Shown piece after piece: positions 8,088 through 16,060 of a DNA stretch of 64,000 nucleotides. The stretch spans positions 372,001-436,000 of the forward strand of contig NC_027864.1 of NCBI RefSeq assembly GCF_000187245.1. The letters are read 5' to 3'. The stretch's first letter is position 1; each line of letters opens with the position of its first letter. The position numbers were made by a program, and so were the translations under genes. The DNA is from Ogataea parapolymorpha DL-1. Taxonomy: Eukaryota; Ascomycota; Pichiomycetes; Pichiales; Pichiaceae. The notes under the pieces were generated by a model. The model saw only the letters and a list, made by a program, of their open reading frames with translations. It did no database searches and was not told where the DNA came from.

Positions 8088-9521
8088 ATGCTTCAACTAC
8101 TTCCTCGAGCGGTTTGGGAAGACGCCAATCTGTACGACGGTGCCACCGTGATCACCCTCATTACGGGCACATGTCTCGTGCTCGTCATGTGCTTCGGTCT
8201 GGCTTACCTCTACTCTGGCCTTGCCAGGAGAAAATCGGCTTTGCACATGATCTTCATCACCTTCGCAGCCATTTGCATTGCCCAATTCCAGTGGTATTTC
8301 TGGGGATACTCGTTGGCGTTCTCTTCATCTGCCAGCAACAAATTCATTGGTAATTTGCACAACTTTGGATACCAGAACCTCGGCGTTTTGACCACCCTCG
8401 GAGACGACGAGAAAGGGTACCCCGAGATGGCCTTTGCCAACTTCCAGGGCATGTTTTCCACCATCACCATTTGCATTTTGCTGGGATCTGTCTGCGAGCG
8501 CGGCCGCGTGCTTCCGGCCATGGTTTTCTCGTTTTTCTGGCTCACTCTCGTGTACTGTCCCGTGGCGTATTGGGTCTGGGGTCCTGACGGCTGGGCTTTG
8601 GACTGGGGGGTGCTGGATTACGCCGGTGGCGGCCCTGTGGAGATTCTGTCCGGATTCGGCGGCTTTGTGGTCTCCTACTTCCTTGGCGAGAGAAGACAGC
8701 ATTTAATGGTCAATTACAGACCGCACAACGTGTCGCTGATCACCATCGGCACGGCGATGCTGTGGTTCGGATGGCTGGGATTCAATGGGCTCACGTGCAT
8801 CAAGCCTTCGTACAAGTCGATATACGCCATTATGAACTCCAACTTGTGCGCTGCGTTTGGAGGAATCACCTGGTGTCTGCTAGATTTCCGGATCAACCAC
8901 CACTTCTCGACGGTGGGGCTGTGTTCTGGTATCATTTCCGGCCTTGTGGCTGCAACGCCTTCGTCGGGTTGCATCCCACTGTGGGCGTCGGTGGTTTTGG
9001 GGGTGGTCACCGGAGTGGTGTGCAACTATTCGACCAAGCTCAAGGTGTGGCTTAAAGTGGACGACAGTCTGGATGTGATGGCCGAGCACGGTGTTGCGGG
9101 TGTTCTGGGACTGATTGTTGGTAATGCGTTCTTCGCGTCGTCGGAAGTGATTGGATACGACGGATACACAGACCATCCGGGCGGCTGGTACGACCAGAAC
9201 TGGAAACAGATGTACAAGCAGCTGGCTTACGTGGGGGCCGTGACTGGATACTGCGTGGCAGTGACGGCGATTATCTGCTTTGTGTTGAACCGTGTTCCCG
9301 GGCTCAAGATGCGCGCGAGCGAGGAGGGCGAGCAAAATGGAATGGACGAGGACCAGATCGGCGAGTTTGCGTACGACTACGTCGAGGTGAGACGCAACTT
9401 CTTCGACCTCAACCTCAGCAAGCTGACTCCGGTCAACGGTGAGCTTGTGCGCGAGGTGGCCCAGGAGTCGCTCTCCGACCAGCCCGCAGAGAAGAAGAAC
9501 GAGGATAGCAACAGTTCATAG
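8088..9521 (+). CDS. MEP: ammonium permease of the Mep/Amt family, Glu-variant (Mep1/Mep3 type)
   Basis: 477 aa from the ATG at 8088; a TTG-initiated frame 10 codons longer is ignored. Eleven membrane segments can be followed from VITLITGTCLVLVMCFGLAY to the helix before NRVPGLKM, then an acidic cytosolic tail of about 70 residues. The family signature is clear (GPDGWALDWGVLDYAGGGPV). The first twin-His position in the pore is Glu185 (GGGPVEILSG), while the second is kept as His334 (MAEHGVAG). This His-to-Glu swap is typical of fungal Mep1/Mep3-type, higher-capacity transporters and unlike Mep2 sensors. It imports ammonium across the plasma membrane and is probably under nitrogen control. Confidence 0.94.
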   Translation: MLQLLPRAVWEDANLYDGATVITLITGTCLVLVMCFGLAYLYSGLARRKSALHMIFITFAAICIAQFQWYFWGYSLAFSSSASNKFIGNLHNFGYQNLGVLTTLGDDEKGYPEMAFANFQGMFSTITICILLGSVCERGRVLPAMVFSFFWLTLVYCPVAYWVWGPDGWALDWGVLDYAGGGPVEILSGFGGFVVSYFLGERRQHLMVNYRPHNVSLITIGTAMLWFGWLGFNGLTCIKPSYKSIYAIMNSNLCAAFGGITWCLLDFRINHHFSTVGLCSGIISGLVAATPSSGCIPLWASVVLGVVTGVVCNYSTKLKVWLKVDDSLDVMAEHGVAGVLGLIVGNAFFASSEVIGYDGYTDHPGGWYDQNWKQMYKQLAYVGAVTGYCVAVTAIICFVLNRVPGLKMRASEEGEQNGMDEDQIGEFAYDYVEVRRNFFDLNLSKLTPVNGELVREVAQESLSDQPAEKKNEDSNSS

Positions 9522-9542
9522 ACTTAGCAATGCATGTTTTCT

Positions 9543-10265
9543 CTAATCGCACCGCACAAATTCCGGCCTGCGCTCCGGGTCGATCTTGATGATGGGCTTG
9601 AACGTCTCGATGAACTCGAGGTCGCCCTCGCCCTTTTCGCGCGCAAACTTGGCGTACTCGTCAAAAGTGCCGCTCAGACTCCACCCTTGCAGAAATTTCC
9701 GGATCAACCCCACAAGAACCCCCACCCTATGTTTCCCCTTGTTAGAGTGGATCAGGATCGGGTAATTCTCCCTATTAGCCACGAGATTCAGCACCGTGTT
9801 CAAGGCCACCTCGTCGTTGAACATGTGCGACGTCCCGAACGTCGAGGGCGGCTTCATCTTGAAAAACCGGAAACTGATCGTCTTCTCGCCCGCATGGCCG
9901 GCTATCCACTTGTAGTAGTCGTAATTGTCCGTCTTGTCCCCAATGTAAATGATCGTCTTCAAATTCAAAGTGTCCAGGAACTCAAAGTTGATGGGCTGCG
10001 GATGGCCCGACCGGTACAAGTCCGACTCGACCGTCGCGAAGTTGATCGGCGGCACGTACCGCGGCCGGTCGTCCTTGATCTTGAGCGCTGTGTAGGCGTG
10101 ACGTCGAGTCATCTGCTGGAGGTCGTCGATTTTGGCACGGCCCATGTTTCCGGCAAGCTCGTCGTCGGCAAATTCACCAACGAGGTCCGACTGCGTGCGC
10201 TGCAGGTTCTTGCGCACGTCGTACTGTCGCAGCTGGTCCAATATCTGGTCACCTTGTGATAGCAT
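9543..10265 (-). CDS. OCA2: Oca-type (PFA-DSP) phosphatase homologue with Ser in place of catalytic Cys
   Basis: 240 aa from the ATG at 10263-10265; the open frame runs 51 codons further to a non-ATG start and is not used. Residues about 72-230 match the plant/fungal atypical dual-specificity phosphatase fold (PPINFATVESDLYRSGHPQPINFEFL, then LKTIIYIGD). The P-loop reads HSNKGKHR, with Ser174 where active Siw14/Oca1 enzymes have Cys. It is therefore probably catalytically dead, as expected for Oca2-type members of the Oca complex linked to inositol pyrophosphate metabolism. The Oca2 label is by motif; another Oca paralogue is possible. Confidence 0.8.
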   Translation of the reverse strand: MLSQGDQILDQLRQYDVRKNLQRTQSDLVGEFADDELAGNMGRAKIDDLQQMTRRHAYTALKIKDDRPRYVPPINFATVESDLYRSGHPQPINFEFLDTLNLKTIIYIGDKTDNYDYYKWIAGHAGEKTISFRFFKMKPPSTFGTSHMFNDEVALNTVLNLVANRENYPILIHSNKGKHRVGVLVGLIRKFLQGWSLSGTFDEYAKFAREKGEGDLEFIETFKPIIKIDPERRPEFVRCD

Positions 10266-10274
10266 GAATGAATT

Positions 10275-10286
10275 GGTGCAAAGATG
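10275..10286 (+). repeat. copy 2 of motif GGTGCAAAGATG
   Basis: Exact copy, 9 bp upstream of the ATG of the OCA2-like gene, and identical over 16 bases to copy 1. This position would be in the 5' leader of that gene. Confidence 0.6.
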
Positions 10287-10329
10287 TAAATTTTCTCGTT
10301 TTAATTTCCCTATTTTTTCCTCACCGCTC

Positions 10330-10341
10330 GGTGCAAAGATG
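10330..10341 (+). repeat. copy 3 of motif GGTGCAAAGATG
   Basis: Third exact copy of the 12-base word, 55 bp from copy 2 in the same orientation, in the divergent promoter between the OCA2-like gene and the TM9 protein gene. Confidence 0.6.
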
Positions 10342-10531
10342 GAATTTCGAAGTTTTGTTTGTATTTTTAAGCCCTCTTTCCCATACCGACACCAAGTTAC
10401 AAATCGCAGGCCAATCAAGCAGATTAAGAGCCTGTTTATACGTTTCTTAGCTTACTATTCCAAGCCAGCTTGATATTGAGCAGTCGTGTCACGTCGTGGC
10501 GTCTTTCGCTTGAAATTAGTATTCCTCTTTA

Positions 10532-12493
10532 ATGGCTACAAACATAACCTGGCTTGCAATCACAGCGTTATTGCTTTGGCCCGCGCTGTGCTCGGCCCTC
10601 AGCATCCCGAAACCGTCGTGGAGACTCCCCTGGGGCAGAGACTACTACAAAGACGGAGACAAGGTGGATCTCCTTGTCAACACAGTGGAGTCTGAAAACA
10701 CGCAGCTGCCATATGCCTACTACAAGCTCCCGTTTGTGTGTCCTCCAACACAGAATGCACGGCCGGTGCATCTCTCTTTGGGAGAGGTGCTGAATGGAGA
10801 CCGGATCTGGCAATCGGACTACCACCTCACCTTCGGCCAGGACGAGCCGTGTGCGCGATTGTGCGACAGGGTGATCAAACAGAACGCGATCAAGCGCGCA
10901 GACGAGCTGATCAAAAACGAGTACATGGTGGAGTGGCGGATCGACGGCCTGCCAGGCGCCACCACTTTCATCAAGCCCAAGACAGGCAAACAGAACGCTG
11001 AAAAATACTATGTCGCCGGGTTCCCGTTGGGGTTCGTGCAGAACGGCGTCAGCTACCTCCACAACCATGTGATGATCGTGGTGAGATGGCACAAAGAGAA
11101 CGGCAACCCGGACAAGAAGACCATTGTCGGGTTCGAGGTGTACCCTAAATCGGTCTCTGACTTCCATTGTCCGGGAGCATCCAGAGACTACGCAAACTTC
11201 GCCATCATCCCGGGAGCCAAAGACAGGCTAGTCGTGCCGTTCACGTATTCGGTCTACTGGAGAGAAGAGGTGGACGTCACATACGAAAACAGATGGAAAA
11301 TGTACAGAACCCCGGGTGGAGCGGCCAACGACAGCAAGATGCACTGGTTTGCACTGGTCAACTCGCTACTCGTGGTATCTCTTCTCTCGCTGGCGGTGTC
11401 TGTTGTATTTGTCAGAACACTAAACAGCGACTTCAAGATTAGAAGAGACACTTTCACAGAGAAACTTGACTCACTAGTTGGGTCTTTGCCTGAAACCCGC
11501 GACGGACCGAAGTCGGGCTGGAGAGCTTTGGCTAGCGACGTTTTCGTGCAACCAAGCATGCCGGTGATCCTCAGTATTCTTGGAGGTTCCGGTGTGCAGT
11601 TGTCTCTCACTATGTTTGGAGTTTCCATTTTGTGCACTGCCGGAATATCTGGCCCCAACAACACCATCTTGACAAGTGCCATTGCCACGTTTGTGATTGC
11701 AGGCTTCTTCTCTGGGTTTGCAGGCGTCCAATTCTACAGAACCTTCACACACAGGCAGGTTGCCTCCTGGAGAACAGTCTCTTTCCTCTCGGGTAGTTTG
11801 TTTACAGCATTAGTCCTCATCATTCTCTTCATTTTGAATTTCATCATCTGGGCCAAGGACTCCTCGTTGGCTTTGCCCTTTGGCACTATCATGGCATTAA
11901 TATTCATCTATGTTCTTTTGCAGATACCCATTTCTTTGTTTGGAGGCTTCATCTCCAACAGACTCGACCTTCTTGGCCTTTTGATCAAAAACAAGCCACG
12001 GGTCGCTGAGAGATACACAGAGACCAAGAGAGCCATACCAAAACAACCGTTCTACAACAAACTCAAGTTCTCGCTCCCACTGTTTGGCCTGTTCCCCTTT
12101 GGAATTATTTTCGTCGAGCTGGTGTTCCTGTTCAAGTCGCTATGGGTGGAAAAACTGTCCTTCTACTACATGTATGGTTTCCTGTCGTTCACGGCGTTCC
12201 TGCTGTACGTGGTGGTGATAGAGATCAGTATAATCTCCACCTACCTACGCCTGAATTCTGGCGACTACTACAACTGGCAATGGAAGTCGTTTGTGACGAG
12301 CGCCGGCTCGATCTTCATCTACCTAATGGGCTACTCTGTCTACTACCTTATCTTCCGAATGAAGGTCGTTGACGTTGTGTCGCCAATCATCTACCTGGTG
12401 TACGCAACGATCATGGATCTCATTCTCGGCGTTTCTTGCGGTGCGATCGGGCTGCTGGCCTCGACGTTCTTCGTGTACAAGATTTATTCGTGA
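10532..12493 (+). CDS. TM9 / EMP70-family (nonaspanin) endomembrane protein
   Basis: 653 aa. A signal peptide (about residues 1-22, LAITALLLWPALCSALS) precedes a lumenal domain of about 250 residues containing YYKDGDKVDLLVNTVES, CPRL-like cysteines and FHCPGASRDY. Nine hydrophobic segments follow from about residue 273 (WFALVNSLLVVSLLSLAVSV) to the end. This is the Emp70/Tmn1-3 architecture of endosome/Golgi proteins involved in membrane-protein sorting and adhesion. The last residues are FVYKIYS; the usual short tail with a K-x-D/E retrieval signal is missing. Which of the three TMN paralogues it represents cannot be told by eye. Confidence 0.92.
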   Translation: MATNITWLAITALLLWPALCSALSIPKPSWRLPWGRDYYKDGDKVDLLVNTVESENTQLPYAYYKLPFVCPPTQNARPVHLSLGEVLNGDRIWQSDYHLTFGQDEPCARLCDRVIKQNAIKRADELIKNEYMVEWRIDGLPGATTFIKPKTGKQNAEKYYVAGFPLGFVQNGVSYLHNHVMIVVRWHKENGNPDKKTIVGFEVYPKSVSDFHCPGASRDYANFAIIPGAKDRLVVPFTYSVYWREEVDVTYENRWKMYRTPGGAANDSKMHWFALVNSLLVVSLLSLAVSVVFVRTLNSDFKIRRDTFTEKLDSLVGSLPETRDGPKSGWRALASDVFVQPSMPVILSILGGSGVQLSLTMFGVSILCTAGISGPNNTILTSAIATFVIAGFFSGFAGVQFYRTFTHRQVASWRTVSFLSGSLFTALVLIILFILNFIIWAKDSSLALPFGTIMALIFIYVLLQIPISLFGGFISNRLDLLGLLIKNKPRVAERYTETKRAIPKQPFYNKLKFSLPLFGLFPFGIIFVELVFLFKSLWVEKLSFYYMYGFLSFTAFLLYVVVIEISIISTYLRLNSGDYYNWQWKSFVTSAGSIFIYLMGYSVYYLIFRMKVVDVVSPIIYLVYATIMDLILGVSCGAIGLLASTFFVYKIYS

Positions 12494-12592
12494 ATGTTTT
12501 ATTTTATAGACACTGATTCAGACTCTGGCTTAGCTAAGCACACAAAGCTGTTTTTTTATCACTCTTTTTTTTCCCCGATTTTATTTCGTGTA

Positions 12593-12598
12593 ACGCGT
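12593..12598. promoter_or_regulatory. MCB-like ACGCGT site before PRI1
   Basis: Perfect Mlu cell-cycle box ACGCGT ending 5 bp before the PRI1 ATG. MBF-controlled G1/S expression of primase is known in budding yeast. The very close position to the ATG is unusual and may reflect a short leader or chance. Confidence 0.35.
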
Positions 12599-12603
12599 CT
12601 GCT

Positions 12604-13893
12604 ATGCCAATTCTTGAAAACTCGTCTTCGCCGCCGGCTTCGTCGCCGTTGCCGTCGTCCCAGGTGAACGCCGATGCATCCCCGCCAGGTGACGAAGTTT
12701 CGCTGAAAAACTATAAGCCCTCGTCTGCAGACATGGCGTACTACTACGAGCACTTTCTGCCCTTCAAATCCATCTATCTATGGCTGAATCACTCACAGGC
12801 CGCGCAGGCAGACTTCACGATGCGCGAATTTGCGTTTGAATACAAATCGGGCGCGTACCAACGGTACAACTCCTTCCACTCGGCCACCGAGTTCAAGCAG
12901 TCTGTGGTCAAAGCCCAACCGACGCGGTTTGAGGTCGGAGCCGTGTACCCTGTGGAGCCGCGGATGCGCAAAAGCGTGTCAAAGGCTTTGATGAAGCCGA
13001 TCGCAAAGGAATTAGTGCTGGATATCGATTTGACCGACTACGACGACGTGCGGACGTGCTGCTCGGGCACAGAAATCTGTCCCAAGTGCTGGCGGTTCAT
13101 CACTCTGGCAGTGAAGATTGTGCACCGTGCGCTGCAGGAGGATTTTGGATTTGAGCACTTGGTGTGGGTTTTTTCTGGAAGAAGAGGTGTCCATTGCTGG
13201 GTGAGCGACTACCGGGCGCGGATTCTGGACGAGACGAGACGGCGGGCCATTGTGGAGTATCTGGACGTTTTGAGCGTCAAATCGAAAAAGACCTTGAATC
13301 TGAAGAAGCCATACCATCCACATGTGGAGCGGGCGTTCGAAGTGTTGCGCGACGAGTTCGTGGAGGTGATTTTGAAGCAGCAGGATCCGTGGAGCCTGCC
13401 GGACAGAGCAGAGGCTCTGGCGCGGACGGTGCCAGACTACAAACTGTCGAGCGCGCTGATCAGACACTGGAAAGAAGTGCCGGGCCGGACGAGTGCGGAG
13501 AAGTGGCTCGACGTGGACGCATTTTACCAGCAGCTCAAGGTGCGGTCGTTTGATTTACAGGACTGGAAAAAGGAGACCATTTTCGCCACGATGTATCCGC
13601 GACTGGACGTGGAGGTGTCGCGACAGATGAACCATTTGCTGAAATCGCCGTTCTGTGTCCATCCAGGCACGGGAAACGTGTGTGTGCCGTTTGACCCGTC
13701 CGAGAAAGATTTCGATCCGTTTGCAGACACGCCGAACCTAGGTGTGCTGGTGGGCAGCGGCGAGACGGAGTGGCAGAAGACAGGGCTGCGCCACAGCGTG
13801 GAGCTCTTCAACAGGTTTGTGAATCGCTTGGTGAGCGAGGAGGTGCGGCACAAGCGGGGCCGCGCCGAGGATAAGGAAAATCTGGAGTTTTAA
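12604..13893 (+). CDS. PRI1: DNA primase small (catalytic) subunit
   Basis: 429 aa. The N-terminal 40 residues are a Ser/Pro-rich disordered extension. The core starts at MAYYYEHFLPFKSIYLWL. Catalytic metal-binding aspartates lie in LVLDIDLTDYDD (Asp140, Asp142). A zinc knot follows (Cys152, Cys153, Cys159, Cys162 in TCCSGTEICPKC), and the nucleotide-binding motif SGRRGVHCWVSD is at about 192-203. The family length is about 410 aa. It makes RNA primers in the DNA polymerase alpha-primase complex in the nucleus. Confidence 0.96.
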   Translation: MPILENSSSPPASSPLPSSQVNADASPPGDEVSLKNYKPSSADMAYYYEHFLPFKSIYLWLNHSQAAQADFTMREFAFEYKSGAYQRYNSFHSATEFKQSVVKAQPTRFEVGAVYPVEPRMRKSVSKALMKPIAKELVLDIDLTDYDDVRTCCSGTEICPKCWRFITLAVKIVHRALQEDFGFEHLVWVFSGRRGVHCWVSDYRARILDETRRRAIVEYLDVLSVKSKKTLNLKKPYHPHVERAFEVLRDEFVEVILKQQDPWSLPDRAEALARTVPDYKLSSALIRHWKEVPGRTSAEKWLDVDAFYQQLKVRSFDLQDWKKETIFATMYPRLDVEVSRQMNHLLKSPFCVHPGTGNVCVPFDPSEKDFDPFADTPNLGVLVGSGETEWQKTGLRHSVELFNRFVNRLVSEEVRHKRGRAEDKENLEF

Positions 13894-14048
13894 AAATAAA
13901 ATTATATTTAATTTATTTTTCGCTATATCCTGCCGTTAAAAAAAATATTCACAATCTGGCGGTGTTTCTCCAAACGGCAGGTGATAGGAGCTGGCTCGAC
14001 ATATAAAGAGCGGGATCCGCACATAGGTGCACTCCGCACAAACACAGA

Positions 14049-15014
14049 ATGAGTGACCTGGAGTACAAGTTTGTGAGCGCGCGCAAAGTGACTGTTATTA
14101 GGGCGCCTTTTAGCGGCGGCCAAGGAAAGGGCGGTGTCGAGGACGGCCCCGACAAGATGGAGGAGTTTGGACTGCTCAGGGATATTGCTGAGCTTGGTTG
14201 GACCGCCACCGTTGACGACCCGTTGGCCAAGTTCGACCTTGCCACTCTCAAGGCCGACCCAAGCGACGTGTACGGCAACTGCAAAAGACCCAAGATGGTG
14301 AGCGACTGTTGCCGGTTAATTTTTGACGCGGCCACTGCGGCGCACGAAAACAAGACGCTGCCGGTGACTGTGGGCGGCGACCACTCGATCGGCATGGCCA
14401 CGATCTTGGCTTTTGCGAATGCGCACCCGGACGGCGGAATTCTATGGATTGACGCCCACGCAGACATCAACACCCCATCCACAACTCCGTCGGGCAACTT
14501 GCACGGGTGTCCAGTGGCGTTTGCGATGGGGCTGGAGGAAGACTCGTGGCCGCCGCACTTTGACTGGATCAAGCAGGTCAAGCACAAGGTCAGACCAGAC
14601 CGGATCGCATACATCGGGCTGCGCGACGTGGACCCGGGCGAGAAAAAACTGCTTAAAGAGCTCGGAATCGCCGCCTATTCCATGTACCACGTCGACAAGT
14701 ACGGCATCAACAAGGTGGTGGAGATGGCGCTGCAGAGAGTCAATCCGTCGGGCAACAAACCTGTGCACGTGAGCTACGACGTTGACGCGATCGACCCGCT
14801 TTACGTTGCTGCCACAGGCACCCCTGTGCGCGGTGGACTGTCGCTGAGAGAGGGGCTGTTTCTCGTGGAGGAGATCGCCGCCACGGGCAATCTGGCCGGT
14901 CTCGACATCGTCGAGGTGAACCCTGCGCTAGCCTCTACCGAAACACACATCGTGGACACCGTCAACGCGGGGCTGTCCATTGCCCGATGCGCGCTCGGCG
15001 AGACCATCCTATAG
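14049..15014 (+). CDS. CAR1: arginase
   Basis: 321 aa, full length. The binuclear manganese ligands are all visible: His112 in GGDHSIGM, Asp135/His137/Asp139 in DAHADINTP and Asp244/Asp246 in SYDVDAIDP. It hydrolyses L-arginine to ornithine and urea in the cytosol, opening nitrogen release from arginine. A TATA-like ATATAAAGA lies about 45 bp upstream of the ATG (near 14001). The next gene downstream is a mitochondrial carrier 74 bp away on the same strand, but a shared function is not shown. Confidence 0.97.
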   Translation: MSDLEYKFVSARKVTVIRAPFSGGQGKGGVEDGPDKMEEFGLLRDIAELGWTATVDDPLAKFDLATLKADPSDVYGNCKRPKMVSDCCRLIFDAATAAHENKTLPVTVGGDHSIGMATILAFANAHPDGGILWIDAHADINTPSTTPSGNLHGCPVAFAMGLEEDSWPPHFDWIKQVKHKVRPDRIAYIGLRDVDPGEKKLLKELGIAAYSMYHVDKYGINKVVEMALQRVNPSGNKPVHVSYDVDAIDPLYVAATGTPVRGGLSLREGLFLVEEIAATGNLAGLDIVEVNPALASTETHIVDTVNAGLSIARCALGETIL

Positions 15015-15087
15015 AAATAAATACTAAATCGAATATATTATGTATCTACGGCTGTGCTAAGCTGGAAAATCTCAATTATTTTTCACC

Positions 15088-15951
15088 ATGTCCACAGATA
15101 CGAGCCACCCGCCAAGGTACGCCGGGTTCATTGCGGGCGTGTTCTCGGGTGTCATGAAAAACGCTGTCGGCCACCCGTTCGACTCGGTCAAAGTGCGTCT
15201 CCAAACCTCCGAGGGCCGCTTCAAAGGCCCCATCGACTGCACTCTGAAAACTCTGCGCTACGAAGGAGTTAGAGGACTCTACAAGGGCTTCACGCCACCG
15301 CTCGTTGGCTGGGTCCTTATGGACTCCGTCATGCTTGGCTCGCTCACACTGTACCGCCGGCTGGTGAAGGACAATCTATACCCAACAGAGAAAAAGCTGC
15401 CTCTCGCAGGCTGCTGTCTCGCCGGTCTCGGATCTGGACTCACAGTGTCCTTTGTGGCTGCCCCGATAGAACAGCTGAAGGCGCGATTGCAGGTCCAATA
15501 CGACGCGAAAACCAAGCAATTTACGGGGCCGATCGACTGTCTGATAAAGTTGGTCAAACATGACGGCCTGCGCACGCTGTACAAGGGCCTAGTGCCGACC
15601 ATGATCTTCCGAACCAACTTCATTGTCTGGTGGGGGTCGTACGAGCTGATCACGACGTGGCTCAAGGAAAACACCAGCATGAGCACGGCGGCAGTCAACT
15701 TCTGGGCCGGCGGCCTGAGCGCGTCGTGCTTCTGGGTCACGGCGTACCCGGCCGACGTGGTGAAAAATGTGATAATGATCGACGACGTGAAAAACCCCAG
15801 ATTCAAGAGGTATTTCGACGCGGTGAAGTTTGTATACACGGAGCGCGGGCTGCGCGGGTTCACGCGGGGTTTCATGCCCAGCATCCTGCGCAGCTTCCCG
15901 GCCAATGCGGCGGCCCTGGCCGCGTTCGAGTTCGTCATGCGGCTATTTTAG
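15088..15951 (+). CDS. mitochondrial carrier of the carnitine/ornithine/Ymc-like subfamily
   Basis: 287 aa with three tandem repeats of about 95 residues, each with the carrier signature: PFDSVKVRLQ, PIEQLKARLQ and PADVVKNVIM, and six membrane helices. Substrate-contact regions read GWVLMDS in repeat 1, RTNFIVWWGSYE in repeat 2 and RSFPANAAALAAFE in repeat 3. The third-repeat motif and the YEGVRGLYKG stretches resemble Ymc1/Crc1/Ort1 carriers. The substrate cannot be read from sequence alone. The position next to arginase makes an ornithine or basic amino acid carrier a possibility, but gene order is weak evidence in yeast. Confidence 0.88.
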   Translation: MSTDTSHPPRYAGFIAGVFSGVMKNAVGHPFDSVKVRLQTSEGRFKGPIDCTLKTLRYEGVRGLYKGFTPPLVGWVLMDSVMLGSLTLYRRLVKDNLYPTEKKLPLAGCCLAGLGSGLTVSFVAAPIEQLKARLQVQYDAKTKQFTGPIDCLIKLVKHDGLRTLYKGLVPTMIFRTNFIVWWGSYELITTWLKENTSMSTAAVNFWAGGLSASCFWVTAYPADVVKNVIMIDDVKNPRFKRYFDAVKFVYTERGLRGFTRGFMPSILRSFPANAAALAAFEFVMRLF

Positions 15952-16060
15952 ACTTTCCGATGATCTTACGTAAGCAGGCTCTACACGCCGTAGCATCTGG
16001 CGCTCTGGCACTGCGTATCTCTGTCTCTCTCTCTCTCAATTCCCTCTTCTCCTTCTTATC

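Noticed and set aside
9543..10418. N-terminal extension of the OCA2-like protein to 10418
   Set aside because: Begins at TTG, crosses the repeated promoter motifs and has no conservation.
15279..15938. 219-codon minus-strand frame opposite the mitochondrial carrier
   Set aside because: Shadow frame; the carrier signatures on the plus strand are unambiguous.
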